A stretch of 64,000 bases of DNA, taken from the NCBI RefSeq assembly GCF_002951615.1, contig NZ_CP019062.1:2170001-2234000 (forward strand), in the 5' to 3' direction. The translations under genes were made by a program, and so were the position numbers. The stretch's first letter is position 1; every line of letters starts with the position of its first letter. Shown here piece after piece: positions 8,042 to 16,393 of this stretch. The notes under the pieces are model-generated. The model was not told where the DNA came from. It saw only the letters and a program-made list of their open reading frames with translations, and searched no databases. This stretch comes from Rahnella sikkimica. Its GTDB lineage: Bacteria; Pseudomonadota; Gammaproteobacteria; Enterobacterales; Enterobacteriaceae.

Positions 8042-8548
8042 TTAGTGAGCTAACTGTGCTGTTCGGGTGGGATCTTGCTTTTGACTTTCCAGACGCGCCA
8101 GATCATACACATCATAAAAGTCGATGGACCCTTTATTACGTACGATCGATTCAATGCGATTTTTGACCCACAAACTCACGCTGCCGGCACTCAGGATTTC
8201 CTTAACCGCCTCACCGGATAATTCGCGGCTGAAATACCATTCGCCGTTATAGCAAACACGAAGATCTAACACGCCAATATCTTCGTAGCGGTAAACGGGT
8301 TTGATTTCAAGCAGCAGCATCGCCGACATAAACAGTAAAAATGCGGTGAAGCCGATAAACCAACCGATGCCCATGTACGGTGAAACATACATCACCGCGC
8401 CGACGGCGATATAGCCGACCAGCATCGCCAGGCACAGCCACGGATGGTTCACGAAGAACTCCCCGTTGATGCGTGCCTTTCCGTCGCGCCCTTCCTGACG
8501 GTTGATTCGATCTATTTCACTGTTTAATACATTTTTGATTACGTCCAT
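8042..8548 (-). CDS. ylaC: YlaC-family inner-membrane protein
   Basis: A 168-residue protein related to E. coli YlaC, recognised by RYEDIGVLDLRVCYNGEWY around residues 87-105 and the C-terminal DFYDVYDLARLES. Two hydrophobic helices (about residues 38-58 and 61-80) separate a short cytoplasmic N-terminus from a soluble C-terminal domain. It is about 12 residues longer than the E. coli protein. The start is preceded by GAGGTTATGAG. The function of YlaC is not established. Confidence 0.85.
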   Translation of the reverse strand: MDVIKNVLNSEIDRINRQEGRDGKARINGEFFVNHPWLCLAMLVGYIAVGAVMYVSPYMGIGWFIGFTAFLLFMSAMLLLEIKPVYRYEDIGVLDLRVCYNGEWYFSRELSGEAVKEILSAGSVSLWVKNRIESIVRNKGSIDFYDVYDLARLESQKQDPTRTAQLAH

Positions 8549-8630
8549 CTCATAACCTCACTGCGTGACGACTATAATGCAATCTGATTACATAATTTTA
8601 TCACGACAACTGTTATAGCGCGTAGAGCAG

Positions 8631-8651
8631 TTACCGTTCCTAAAACGGTAA
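8631..8651. promoter_or_regulatory. 8-bp inverted repeat upstream of sbmC
   Basis: TTACCGTT (8631-8638) and AACGGTAA (8644-8651) are perfect arms around CCTAA. AACTGTTATAG occurs as a direct repeat at 8608-8618 and 8651-8661. No CTGT-N8-ACAG LexA box, which controls E. coli sbmC, is visible in this gap. Confidence 0.4.
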
Positions 8652-8730
8652 ACTGTTATAGATAATTTTGGCATTGACGTTTTACCCACATGGAAACCAT
8701 CCAATTTGTGTCAGATAAAAGGAGATCATC

Positions 8731-9207
8731 GTGGCATTATCAATCGTAGAAAGACCGGCCAAAAAGCTGGTGAGCTACCGGGTTGTCGGTCCTTATCAGG
8801 AGTCAATCCACAGCGGCTTTCAGCAACTGACCAAATGGGTTGCGCGCCATCATCAGCCGCATACTGAATGGCTGACCTGGTTTCATGATAACCCAGATAC
8901 CACGCCTGGAGAGGCTTTGCGGGCCGATCCCTCCGTCTGCGTCGCCGATAATTTTATTCTGGATGAAGCAGAAGGCCTGTCGCTGCAAACGTTACCGGGA
9001 GGCACTTATGCGGCCTATCACACCACCATTGCCGACGGTAATTTTGAGAAAGCCTGGCGCGATTTTTATGCACAATTGCTGACCAGCACGCACTACCGGC
9101 CGGACGGAAAAGCCTGTTTCGAGCACTACCTCAGCGATGGTTCGAAAAGTGGCATCTGGGAAGTTGTACTTTATCAGTCTGTGGAGAAAATTCCCGCTAT
9201 CCGCTAA
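8731..9207 (+). CDS. sbmC: SbmC/GyrI-family DNA gyrase-modulating protein
   Basis: A 158-residue protein of the GyrI-like small-molecule-binding fold, matching E. coli SbmC in length and at VVGPYQESIHSGFQQLTKWV, WFHDNPDTTPGEALRAD and CFEHYLSDG. SbmC protects gyrase from microcin B17 and is a DNA-damage-inducible protein in E. coli. The GTG start at 8731 is set by AAAAGGAG at the right distance. It is monocistronic and convergent with deoR, separated by only five bases. Related GyrI-domain proteins also act as drug-binding modules, so the exact ligand is uncertain. Confidence 0.82.
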   Translation: MALSIVERPAKKLVSYRVVGPYQESIHSGFQQLTKWVARHHQPHTEWLTWFHDNPDTTPGEALRADPSVCVADNFILDEAEGLSLQTLPGGTYAAYHTTIADGNFEKAWRDFYAQLLTSTHYRPDGKACFEHYLSDGSKSGIWEVVLYQSVEKIPAIR

Positions 9208-9212
9208 AAGTC

Positions 9213-9977
9213 TCAGACCAGAAGCGGAATGTCAGACTGGTTGCAAAAATCGAGATAAGCCCGCGGTGGCTCAGCGTTGCTGACCAGTACATTGAATCGG
9301 GCAAGAGGTGCGATTGCCGCCGGTCGCACCTGATCAAACTTCGTGCTGTCTGCCACCAGAATGCTTTGCGCAGAACGCTCCATCGCCTGATGCTTCATCA
9401 GCAATTCATCAAAATTGTAACAGGTCACGCCGTGCTCGATACTGACGCCGGCCGCCGAAATAAAGGCTTTGGCCGGGCGGATATAATCCAGTTCGCTGCT
9501 GCGCCCTAAGGGCGTGAAAATACTGTTGCTGGATTTGAACGCGCCACCACACAAAATCACGTCACAGTGAGGCTTTTCCTGCAATGCCAGAAAGGTATTA
9601 AGCGAATAGCAGATGGCCGTAAAGGTGAGAGTTTCAGGAATGCTTTCAATAACATAAGGCATGGTTGTGCCGCAATCAAAAAACACCGTGTCATTCGTCT
9701 GAATCAGCCCCGCAGCGCGTGAGGCAAGCTGCTTTTTCTCCGCAACCTGACGCATTTTCTGCTCGCTGACAAAGTAATGCGTCGCCGGATTATTCTTCGG
9801 ATCCTTTACAATGTAGCCGCCCAGTAAAATTACCGGCGCAGGTTCCGCGTTAAGGTCACGGCGAATCGTCATTTCGGAAACATTAAGCAGTAAAGACGCT
9901 TCTTTCAGATGAATTTTGTCGGTCTTTTTTAATGCCAGCAGCAGCCGCTGGATCCTGTCTTCACGCTTATTTTCCAT
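9213..9977 (-). CDS. deoR: Deoxyribose operon repressor DeoR
   Basis: A 254-residue repressor, nearly the length of E. coli DeoR (252). The N-terminal helix-turn-helix carries SEMTIRRDLN (about residues 34-43). The sugar-phosphate sensor domain carries FFDCGTTMPYVIE, CYSLNTFLALQEKPHC and ISAAGVSIEHGVTCYN, all shared with E. coli DeoR. It should sense deoxyribose-5-phosphate and repress nucleoside catabolism. The start follows GAGATAACACC. It stands alone, convergent with sbmC. The deo catabolic genes are not in this window. Confidence 0.9.
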   Translation of the reverse strand: MENKREDRIQRLLLALKKTDKIHLKEASLLLNVSEMTIRRDLNAEPAPVILLGGYIVKDPKNNPATHYFVSEQKMRQVAEKKQLASRAAGLIQTNDTVFFDCGTTMPYVIESIPETLTFTAICYSLNTFLALQEKPHCDVILCGGAFKSSNSIFTPLGRSSELDYIRPAKAFISAAGVSIEHGVTCYNFDELLMKHQAMERSAQSILVADSTKFDQVRPAAIAPLARFNVLVSNAEPPRAYLDFCNQSDIPLLV

Positions 9978-10314
9978 GGTGTTATCTCACGCCTTTCCCG
10001 TTCGCAGCCGCTCACTATACCTTTGCCGCACAACCACCGCAAACCCGCCAGGAGCCTGAGCTTACTGCAATTGCCGTTTCGTCAGATACCCGCCAGAAAC
10101 AGCACTGGTAGAGCGAACCCTTAATGCGTTGGTGGGAAGGAAGGAGGAAGGAATATGGCGGCCATCGATAGGAAACTTTTCACCGCCCATCAGCAGCTTG
10201 TGCGCTCTCTACACGTAGTTGGCGCTGAAATCCACTGATAATTAAATTATCGTTAAGTAACTGCCGCCTTTTTGTGCTAGACTACTGGCCGCTCTAAGTA
10301 AAACCGGAGGTTTT
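9978..10314. other. Gap between deoR and a small zinc-ribbon gene
   Basis: No coding frame is convincing. GATAATTAAATTATC (around 10216-10230) is a near-palindrome in the AT-rich part. GTGCTAGACT, about 40 bases before the next start codon, resembles an extended -10 for the gene at 10315. An A/G-rich GGAAGGAAGGAGGAAGGAA tract lies around 10137-10153. Confidence 0.4.
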
Positions 10315-10581
10315 ATGAGTTCCCCTGTTGTAAGCGCTCAAGACGAGTGTCCGTTGTGCCAAAGCACGAATAAGACGTCGGTAAATATGTCGGCGAAAAT
10401 TGTCACTGTGACCTGCACTTCATGTGGCCGTTACAGTATCTTCCGAAAAACTATGGAAGAAATTTCTATAGACAGGAAGAAACGCGTTGCCCTGCAGGCG
10501 TTCTTCACCAGTCAGCCTAACTACCATCTGCCTTTATCTATCAGGGCACTGAGCAACACTGAATCACCGGGTGAATTTTAA
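10315..10581 (+). CDS. 88-residue protein with a four-cysteine zinc-ribbon pattern
   Basis: The N-terminal half carries CPLCQS and, about 18 residues later, CTSCGR, the two knuckles of a zinc ribbon. The second half is basic then polar (DRKKRVALQAFF) and lacks catalytic motifs. CGGAGGTTTT precedes the start and a terminator follows, so it is a single-gene unit. In E. coli this position beyond the tRNA cluster is occupied by yecA, to which this protein is not obviously related. A nucleic-acid- or protein-binding role is only a guess from the ribbon. Confidence 0.7.
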   Translation: MSSPVVSAQDECPLCQSTNKTSVNMSAKIVTVTCTSCGRYSIFRKTMEEISIDRKKRVALQAFFTSQPNYHLPLSIRALSNTESPGEF

Positions 10582-10587
10582 CCCTAA

Positions 10588-10609
10588 AAACGCCCCTCGG
10601 GGCTGTTTT
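10588..10609 (+). terminator. Terminator after the zinc-ribbon gene
   Basis: GCCCC-TC-GGGGC, with A residues before it and TGTTTTA after it, lies ten bases past the stop codon. Confidence 0.75.
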
Positions 10610-10691
10610 ATTTCCCTTCTCTGCACTTACTCCCCTGCACGCCACATGAAAAATCATCATTGCGAATTCTTGTGGCTTGCTGAATTTCAGA

Positions 10692-10717
10692 CATAAAAAA
10701 ACCACCCGAAGGTGGCT
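10692..10717 (-). terminator. Terminator of the tRNA/pgsA transcript
   Basis: On the minus strand CCACC-TTCG-GGTGG is followed by a run of seven T. It lies 50 bases downstream of the tRNA-Leu gene, the last gene of the minus-strand cluster. Confidence 0.8.
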
Positions 10718-10766
10718 ATAACGACATTACTACTTTATTGCTTTTGATTATTCAGCTAATTTCCCA

Positions 10767-10852
10767 TGGTACCCGGGACGAGACTTGAACTCGTACAGCC
10801 TAAGGCCGAGGGATTTTAAATCCCTTGTGTCTACCGATTCCACCACCCGGGC
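10767..10852 (-). tRNA. leuZ: tRNA-Leu (anticodon TAA)
   Basis: An 86-base cloverleaf beginning GCCCGGGTGGTGGAATCGG and ending ACCCGGGTACCA-type with encoded CCA. The anticodon stem GGGAT/ATCCC encloses a loop with TAA, and a long variable arm is present as expected for tRNA-Leu. It is the third tRNA of the E. coli-like glyW-cysT-leuZ series. Confidence 0.95.
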
Positions 10853-10863
10853 TCCGGGAAAAT

Positions 10864-10937
10864 TGGAGGCGCGTTCCGGAGTCGAACCGGACTAGGCGGA
10901 TTTGCAATCCGCTACATAACCGCTTTGTTAACGCGCC
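10864..10937 (-). tRNA. cysT: tRNA-Cys (anticodon GCA)
   Basis: A 74-base tRNA starting GGCGCGTTAACAAAGCGG, with anticodon GCA in the loop of GCGGA/TCCGC and encoded CCA. It is nearly identical to E. coli cysT. Confidence 0.96.
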
Positions 10938-10995
10938 TTAAATCTTACTACTTGTCTTGCACTTAAACCAATTCGCGAACCAGTTTAATAAAATT

Positions 10996-11071
<76 letters not shown>

Positions 11072-11218
11072 TTTAATCAGAACGTACTGATTTTTTTAAC
11101 TATCTTCTGGCGCATAACTGGCTGCCTTCCGATGCGTTGCATTCTACTGACCTGACGGATTGAGTCAATAAAATTATCAGGTTCATGCGATCGTTTGACG
11201 TTTTTTACGTCAGTTTGA

Positions 11219-11767
11219 TCAGGGTTCCAGCAAATCGTGACGCGCAGCGTTCAAATACTGGAACATTGACCAGAAAGTCAGCACCGCCGCAATGTAAAGC
11301 GCCACCACACCGACACCCACCACAATGTTATCAGGACGCCATAATAATGCGACCAGGGACAGCATTTGCGCCGTTGTCTTCACTTTACCAATCCAGGACA
11401 CCGCAACACTGCTTCGTTTTCCGATTTCCGCCATCCACTCACGCAACGCAGAAATGATAATTTCGCGGGCAATCATCGTCGCCGCAGGCAACGTAATCCA
11501 CCATGAATGGAAATATTCAGCGACCAGCACCAGCGCAATGGCCACCAAAACTTTGTCTGCGACCGGATCCAGAAATGCACCAAAGCGCGTTGTTTGCTTC
11601 AGGCGACGGGCAAGATAACCATCAAACCAGTCAGTCACTGCAGCAAAAACGAAAATCAATGCGCAAACCATGGGTGCCCATGGATAAGGCAGATAGAAGG
11701 CCAGCACAAAGAACGGTATCAGGACAACGCGGAACAGGGTAAGGCACGTAGGTATATTCAATTGCAT
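11219..11767 (-). CDS. pgsA: CDP-diacylglycerol--glycerol-3-phosphate phosphatidyltransferase
   Basis: A 182-residue inner-membrane enzyme making phosphatidylglycerol phosphate from CDP-diacylglycerol and glycerol-3-phosphate. The CDP-alcohol phosphotransferase signature is complete: [15 protein letters not shown] followed by [12 protein letters not shown] (about residues 45-72). Start [20 protein letters not shown] and length match E. coli PgsA. It lies 56 bases after uvrC and before the three tRNA genes on the same strand, so pgsA and the tRNAs may share a transcript. Confidence 0.96.
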   Translation of the reverse strand: MQLNIPTCLTLFRVVLIPFFVLAFYLPYPWAPMVCALIFVFAAVTDWFDGYLARRLKQTTRFGAFLDPVADKVLVAIALVLVAEYFHSWWITLPAATMIAREIIISALREWMAEIGKRSSVAVSWIGKVKTTAQMLSLVALLWRPDNIVVGVGVVALYIAAVLTFWSMFQYLNAARHDLLEP

Positions 11768-11823
11768 AGCGAAGGTAACTGTTTGTCCGGTGTGGATATT
11801 ATGAGTATGTTGCTACATTGCCT

Positions 11824-13659
11824 TTAGTGTTTCAACGCATTATGAATCTTTTCTGCCAATGCGTTTGAAATACCCGGCACCTGTGCAATTTCCTCTACGC
11901 TGGCATTCAGTAATGGCTGAATGCCTCCCATGTATTTCAGTAAAACCTGACGCCGTTTTGGCCCGACGCCTTCAATTTCTTCCAGGGCACTGGTCGTACG
12001 CACTTTAGCGCGACGCTGGCGGTGGCCGGTGATCGCATGATTGTGCGAATCATCGCGAATATGTTGAATCACATGCAATGCCGGAGAATCCGCTGGCAGC
12101 GCAATCCCCTCACCTTCAGGCACAAAAAACAGCGTTTCCAGCCCGGCTTTGCGGTCAGCACCTTTTGCGATACCAATCAGCAGCGGTTTAGATTTATCCC
12201 ACTCAACATTCAGCGAGTCAAAAACATCGCGTGCCATACCGAGCTGACCTTTCCCGCCATCGATAAAAATGACATCGGGAATTTTCTTTTCATCGAGCGC
12301 CTTACTATAACGGCGGTTCAGCACCTGAGCCATCGCCGCATAATCATCGCCAGGCGTAATACCGGTGATGTTGTAGCGGCGGTATTCCGAGCGCACGGGG
12401 CCGTTGCCGTCGAAAACCACGCACGAAGCGACCGTTTGCTCGCCCATAGTATGGCTGATGTCGAAGCATTCCATGCGGTTAATTTCAGCAAGATGGAGTG
12501 TTTTTGCCAATTCTGCCAGACGCTGATGGATTGTAGATTGCTGCGCAAGCTTCGTTGTCAGGGCGGTGGATGCGTTGGTGCGCGCCAGTTTCAGATAACG
12601 CGCACGGTCACCGCGAGGTTTGCTCTGAATCTGGACCTTGCGTCCAGCCATTTCACTCAGCGATTCCGCCAGCAGATCTTTTTCTGGCAGGCTGAAATCG
12701 AGCAAAATTTCGCCGGGAAGCGTGCGCATCTGGCTACCCTGCAAATAGAATTGCCCGACAAACGTCTGAACGACTTCGCCCAGATCGGTTCCGCCCGGCA
12801 CTTTCGGGTAATAGCTGCGGCTGCCGAGCACTTTGCCCTGGCGGATAAACAGCACGTGCAGACAGGCCATCCCGGATTCAAAGGCGACGCCGATGACGTC
12901 CAGATCTTCGCTGTTGCCCGAAACAAACTGACGCTCAGTGACGCGGCGAACGGCCTGAATCTGATCGCGGATCCGTCCGGCATCTTCAAAGCGTAAATCT
13001 TTGCTGGCTTCTTCCATGCGGTTAACCAGCTGTGTGACAACTTGCTGGTCTTTGCCCGACAGGAACAGGCGCACGTAATCCACCTGATCGTTGTATTCCT
13101 GATCGCTGACCAGCCCTTTGACGCACGGCCCCAGACAGCGGCCAATCTGATATTGCAGACACGGGCGTGAGCGGTTGCTGTAAACGCTGTTTTCGCACTG
13201 ACGGATAGGGAAAAGTTTTTGCAACAGCGCCAGCGTTTCACGGACAGCGTAAGAATTGGGGAAAGGCCCGAAATATTCGCCTTTCGCATGCTTCGCGCCA
13301 CGGTGAACGGTAATTCTCGGATGGTTGTCCGCGCTGAGGAAGATCAGCGGGTACGACTTATCATCGCGCAGCAAAACGTTATAGCGCGGCTGATACAGTT
13401 TGATGTAGTTGTGTTCGAGCAACAGCGCTTCTGTTTCCGTATGCGTCACGGTGACATCGATTTGTGCGATATTCTTGACCAGCGTTTCCGTTTTACGGCT
13501 GGAAATCTGGACGCGAAAATAGCTGGAAAGACGTTTTTTAAGGTCTTTGGCTTTACCTACATAGATTACGGTGCCACTGGCGTCATACATCCTGTAGACG
13601 CCCGGCTGGCTGGTGACCGTTTTCAGAAAGGCTTTAGGGTCGAAACGCTCATCACTCAC
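11824..13659 (-). CDS. uvrC: Excinuclease ABC subunit C
   Basis: A 611-residue nucleotide-excision-repair endonuclease that makes both incisions around UvrAB-marked lesions. It has an N-terminal GIY-YIG domain ([25 protein letters not shown]), the Cys region [22 protein letters not shown] written here only as landmark residues around 140-165, a UVR motif near 200-240, an RNase H-like C-terminal nuclease domain and a final helix-hairpin-helix pair ([20 protein letters not shown]). The GTG at 13657-13659 is chosen because the product then aligns with the 610-residue E. coli protein; it overlaps the end of uvrY by eight bases. An ATG at 13692 would add 11 unmatched residues. Confidence 0.95.
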   Translation of the reverse strand: MSDERFDPKAFLKTVTSQPGVYRMYDASGTVIYVGKAKDLKKRLSSYFRVQISSRKTETLVKNIAQIDVTVTHTETEALLLEHNYIKLYQPRYNVLLRDDKSYPLIFLSADNHPRITVHRGAKHAKGEYFGPFPNSYAVRETLALLQKLFPIRQCENSVYSNRSRPCLQYQIGRCLGPCVKGLVSDQEYNDQVDYVRLFLSGKDQQVVTQLVNRMEEASKDLRFEDAGRIRDQIQAVRRVTERQFVSGNSEDLDVIGVAFESGMACLHVLFIRQGKVLGSRSYYPKVPGGTDLGEVVQTFVGQFYLQGSQMRTLPGEILLDFSLPEKDLLAESLSEMAGRKVQIQSKPRGDRARYLKLARTNASTALTTKLAQQSTIHQRLAELAKTLHLAEINRMECFDISHTMGEQTVASCVVFDGNGPVRSEYRRYNITGITPGDDYAAMAQVLNRRYSKALDEKKIPDVIFIDGGKGQLGMARDVFDSLNVEWDKSKPLLIGIAKGADRKAGLETLFFVPEGEGIALPADSPALHVIQHIRDDSHNHAITGHRQRRAKVRTTSALEEIEGVGPKRRQVLLKYMGGIQPLLNASVEEIAQVPGISNALAEKIHNALKH

Positions 13660-14308
13660 TGCCTGATAAAGTCTCCGCGTTGAACAAGCCATGTCGGATG
13701 GCCAAATGGGTTAACTCAACATCGCCGCTGATATTTAGTTTACTAAACATCCTATAACGATAACTGTTAACGGTCTTCGGACTCAAGTTCAGCTGTTCTG
13801 AAATTTCATTCACCTTTTGCCCTTTGGTAATCATAAGCATGATCTGTAACTCACGCTCCGATAAGGAATCAAACGGTGTTTCAGATTGGGGTTCAATCTG
13901 GCTGAGTGCCATTTGTTGAGCGATGTCAGACGCAATATAACGCTGCCCCGAATCAACCAGGCGGATAGCATTCACCACTTCCTGTGGCGCTGCCCCTTTA
14001 CTCAGATAGCCCGAAGCCCCGGCCTGCATCACTTTGGCCGGTAACGGATTTTCGGTATAAATCGTCAGGATGATTATCTTGATGTCAGGCGAAAAACGAA
14101 TGATTTTCTTCGTCGCTTCTAACCCGCCGATACCCGGCATATTCATATCCATCAGGACAATATCAACATCGTTGGCGCGACACCATTTGACGGCGTCTTC
14201 ACCGCACTGCACTTCACCAACGACTTTGATGCCTTTGATATCTTCAAGAATGCGTCGTATCCCTGCGCGCACCAGTTCATGGTCATCAACAAGAAGAACG
14301 CTAATCAA
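13652..14308 (-). CDS. uvrY: Response regulator UvrY (BarA/UvrY system, GacA-type)
   Basis: A 218-residue response regulator. The receiver domain has the acidic pair D8-D9, phosphoacceptor D54 (VLMDMNMPG) and the conserved Lys in YLSKG; the C-terminal LuxR-type helix-turn-helix reads [20 protein letters not shown]. In E. coli, BarA phosphorylates UvrY, which activates csrB and csrC. The TTG at 14306-14308 is chosen because GGAG lies eight bases upstream and the product matches the 218-residue E. coli protein; an ATG further upstream lacks a ribosome site. It is translationally overlapped with uvrC. Confidence 0.95.
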   Translation of the reverse strand: MISVLLVDDHELVRAGIRRILEDIKGIKVVGEVQCGEDAVKWCRANDVDIVLMDMNMPGIGGLEATKKIIRFSPDIKIIILTIYTENPLPAKVMQAGASGYLSKGAAPQEVVNAIRLVDSGQRYIASDIAQQMALSQIEPQSETPFDSLSERELQIMLMITKGQKVNEISEQLNLSPKTVNSYRYRMFSKLNISGDVELTHLAIRHGLFNAETLSGSE

Positions 14309-14965
14309 AGAGAATTCTCCAAAAAATAAGGGCGACACACCGTCATGTTCTTAAAGCCCGTCTTAACGTAATCATGCACGCTGAACATTAATAGTGTTCT
14401 CAGACCGCTTATAAACGAAGAGGAGGTGGCAATTAGAGGCCAGCATTAACAAACTCGCCCCACTACCGCTCATCGGCAGTGTTTTAATCAGGAAGACAAA
14501 AAGCATTATTATAGCCCACGTATTTTACTCTATCACGCGGCCCTGACCAAGGAATGTCTGAAAAAAACTACTTTGCTGAATGTAAATGAGAAGTGCCATC
14601 ACCTGTATTAATAATTCATTAAAAAAACCTGTGTAATCAACAGAAAAGGCGGGTAAGAGGTCCGATCTTTTCAACAGAACAAAAATAATAACACCGGAAC
14701 TTTCAGGCTTAAAACAGGCATTTTCTTAGACTGGCTATTTATCCGCCAACACGTTCCTTTCATATATCTATGATATACCCGATTATTATTTTGGATCGCA
14801 CGAATTGCTGATGGCTTATATGAATAAGTCTGCACATCCGGATGAAAGGTTCTCAGCTTACTATTATGTTTAGTATTCTTTACGACAGCCCGAATACTTT
14901 GTATGAATAATCCTATTCTGCCGTTTTTACGGCAACAGGTCGGCGCTGCACTAAAACGTGCCAAC

Positions 14966-14976
14966 TATGCTAAAAT
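14966..14976 (+). promoter_or_regulatory. Extended -10 promoter element upstream of yecF
   Basis: TATGCTAAAAT contains a TG one base before a TAAAAT hexamer, the extended -10 form. No good -35 is seen. Initiation would fall near 14983, just before the hairpin at 14989. Confidence 0.5.
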
Positions 14977-14988
14977 GCTGCCACTTTT

Positions 14989-15017
14989 CACCCGTCAATC
15001 CGGGTGGGTTCTTTTTT
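14989..15017 (+). terminator. Terminator-like hairpin in the yecF leader
   Basis: CACCCG-TCAATC-CGGGTG is followed within five bases by TTTTTT. It lies downstream of a promoter-like element and upstream of yecF, so it could attenuate yecF transcription or end a very short RNA. Confidence 0.55.
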
Positions 15018-15084
15018 GCCCTGTTCTTTTTACCGTACAGAATTCGGCGTGCTGCGCGGCAGCCTGTCTGAGGAGATTTAAATA

Positions 15085-15309
15085 ATGAGTAATTGCGATT
15101 TTACGACTGAAGCAAACGTTCAAACACTGGCGACCGAAGTGGCCTGCCTGAAAGCCACTCTGACCCTGATTTTGAAGGCAATTGGTCAGGCTGATGCAGG
15201 TAAAGTCATGCTGAATATGGAACGTTTTGTCGCGCAGATGGAAGACGAACAACAGGCTGAAGTCTTCAAAAACTCCCTGCAACAAATCAAGTTCGCTTAC
15301 CGCCAGTAA
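15085..15309 (+). CDS. yecF: YecF, DUF2594 family
   Basis: A 74-residue protein matching E. coli YecF in length and at [34 protein letters not shown] and the C-terminal QIKFAYRQ. It is predicted to be largely helical and cytoplasmic. GAGGAG precedes the ATG at good spacing. In E. coli yecF neighbours uvrY and sdiA; here it is divergent from uvrY. The function is unknown. Confidence 0.88.
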   Translation: MSNCDFTTEANVQTLATEVACLKATLTLILKAIGQADAGKVMLNMERFVAQMEDEQQAEVFKNSLQQIKFAYRQ

Positions 15310-15380
15310 GAACATTTCGGAGCCTGCCGCCCGGCGGGTTCCGCGCTTTCCCCGCACGACCTCCCGATTTTCGCCCTGAA

Positions 15381-15408
15381 TTCTGCCACACTTAAATTCT
15401 GCTATAAT
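15381..15408 (+). promoter_or_regulatory. Promoter for the 56-residue gene
   Basis: A perfect TATAAT (15403-15408) lies 16 bases after TTCTGC (15381-15386), a partial -35. The start codon of the next gene is 35 bases downstream. Confidence 0.55.
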
Positions 15409-15442
15409 AATGCCCTGTATTCACATCATCAGGACAACCGCT

Positions 15443-15613
15443 ATGAGCGAAAATAATAAAGAAAACAAAAGCAAGGCAGACGAAGTCCATGTCAGCGACG
15501 GGCTGGCTGAGCTGATTGAAGCCGCCGAACTGCTGACGGAAGAAGAAATCGAAAAAGCAGCGGAGCAGGCCAAAAAGGCCGTCGAAGACGCCAAGAATCA
15601 GAAACATCACTGA
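15443..15613 (+). CDS. 56-residue charged helical protein
   Basis: The product starts MSENNKENKSKADEVHVSDG and continues as an amphipathic, Glu/Ala/Lys-rich helix ending NQKHH. AGGA precedes the ATG at 15443, and a TATAAT promoter element is placed correctly; a start 11 codons earlier has no ribosome site. There is no signal peptide or membrane segment. The AraC gene starts four bases after its stop, so the two are probably translationally coupled. I know no family for it. Confidence 0.6.
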   Translation: MSENNKENKSKADEVHVSDGLAELIEAAELLTEEEIEKAAEQAKKAVEDAKNQKHH

Positions 15614-15616
15614 TCA

Positions 15617-16393
15617 ATGCACCGCAATTTCCTTGCACCTCATCAGGCCATCGCGCCGCTGGCTATTGATTATCAGCACGGCGACAGCGAAGCCGCACAC
15701 AGTCACAGCTGTTCTCAACTGATTCACACATTATCTGGCGTTGTGGAAGTTCACACCGCGCTCGGCACCTGGATGGTACCGCCCGGTCGCGGCGTCTGGC
15801 TGCCCGCAAACGTGGAACACAGTCTGCGTTTTATCGGCGGCGTAAAAGCCCGCACCTTATTTGTCGATCCCCTCGCCCGTGCCGATTTACCCGCACAGTG
15901 TCAGGTGGTCCAGATTTCTCCCCTGCTCCGCGAACTGATACTGACGTCTCTGACGATCCCGCCTGACTACTTGCCCGGCGGCCGTGATGAACGGATTATG
16001 GAATTGCTGCTCGATGAACTTCGGTTGCTGCCGACGCTGCCGCTTCATCTGCCGGAGCCTAAAGAGCCGGAGTTACTGGTACTCTGCCAGCAAATCCGTG
16101 CTGATCTGTGCGCGTCCTGGGAACTTGAGGATGTGGCTCAGCGCCTGGATATCAGCAGCCGGACGCTTTCGCGCCGGTTTCAGCGCGAAACCGGATTGCG
16201 GTTCAGTGACTGGGTCAGACAGGCGAAATTACTCGACGCGATTAATCAGCTGGCGGCGGGGCTTTCGGTGATTGATGTCGCGCTGGCACTCGGCTACGAC
16301 AGCCCGAGTGCTTTCAGCGCAATGTTCCGCCGTTCCCTTGGCGTTTCACCCAGCGAATATTTTAGTCAGACAGAATCCCGCCTGCCGCATTAA
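15617..16393 (+). CDS. AraC-family regulator with an N-terminal cupin
   Basis: A 258-residue regulator: a cupin-like sensor (about residues 10-85, with HSHSCSQLIHTLSGVVEV and VPPGRGVWLPANVEH) and a C-terminal pair of AraC helix-turn-helix motifs (about 155-250, including DISSRTLSRRFQRETGLRF and DVALALGYDSPSAFSAMFRR). The architecture resembles the NimR (YeaM) type that controls efflux genes. There is no clear ribosome site, so coupling to the preceding small gene is likely. Its 3' end overlaps the convergent leuA-like gene by 32 bases. Confidence 0.85.
   Translation: MHRNFLAPHQAIAPLAIDYQHGDSEAAHSHSCSQLIHTLSGVVEVHTALGTWMVPPGRGVWLPANVEHSLRFIGGVKARTLFVDPLARADLPAQCQVVQISPLLRELILTSLTIPPDYLPGGRDERIMELLLDELRLLPTLPLHLPEPKEPELLVLCQQIRADLCASWELEDVAQRLDISSRTLSRRFQRETGLRFSDWVRQAKLLDAINQLAAGLSVIDVALALGYDSPSAFSAMFRRSLGVSPSEYFSQTESRLPH

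Larger units (their letters stand above)
14309..15084. other. 776-base gap between uvrY and yecF; no sdiA gene
   Basis: In E. coli yecF and sdiA lie upstream of uvrY. Here yecF is present on the opposite strand and sdiA is not found. The stretch is AT-rich and no frame looks like a real gene or a recognisable sdiA remnant. It contains the uvrY promoter side, a short hairpin TGCCGT-TTTT-ACGGCA-like near 14917-14933, and the promoter/terminator pair listed separately at 14966-15017. Confidence 0.5.

Noticed and set aside
11074..11096. ATCAG-N6-CTGAT hairpin with T run between tRNA-Gly and pgsA
   Set aside because: The T run is on the plus strand, whereas all nearby genes are on the minus strand, so it is not their terminator.
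12022..12996. 324-codon plus-strand frame across uvrC
   Set aside because: It is antisense to uvrC, with no ribosome site and no recognisable domain.
13660..13692. ATG start for uvrC 11 codons upstream
   Set aside because: It lies inside uvrY coding sequence and adds residues absent from homologues; the GTG at 13657-13659 fits better.
14671..14964. 97-codon minus-strand frame upstream of yecF
   Set aside because: Composition is random-like, there is no ribosome site and it lies in an AT-rich control region.
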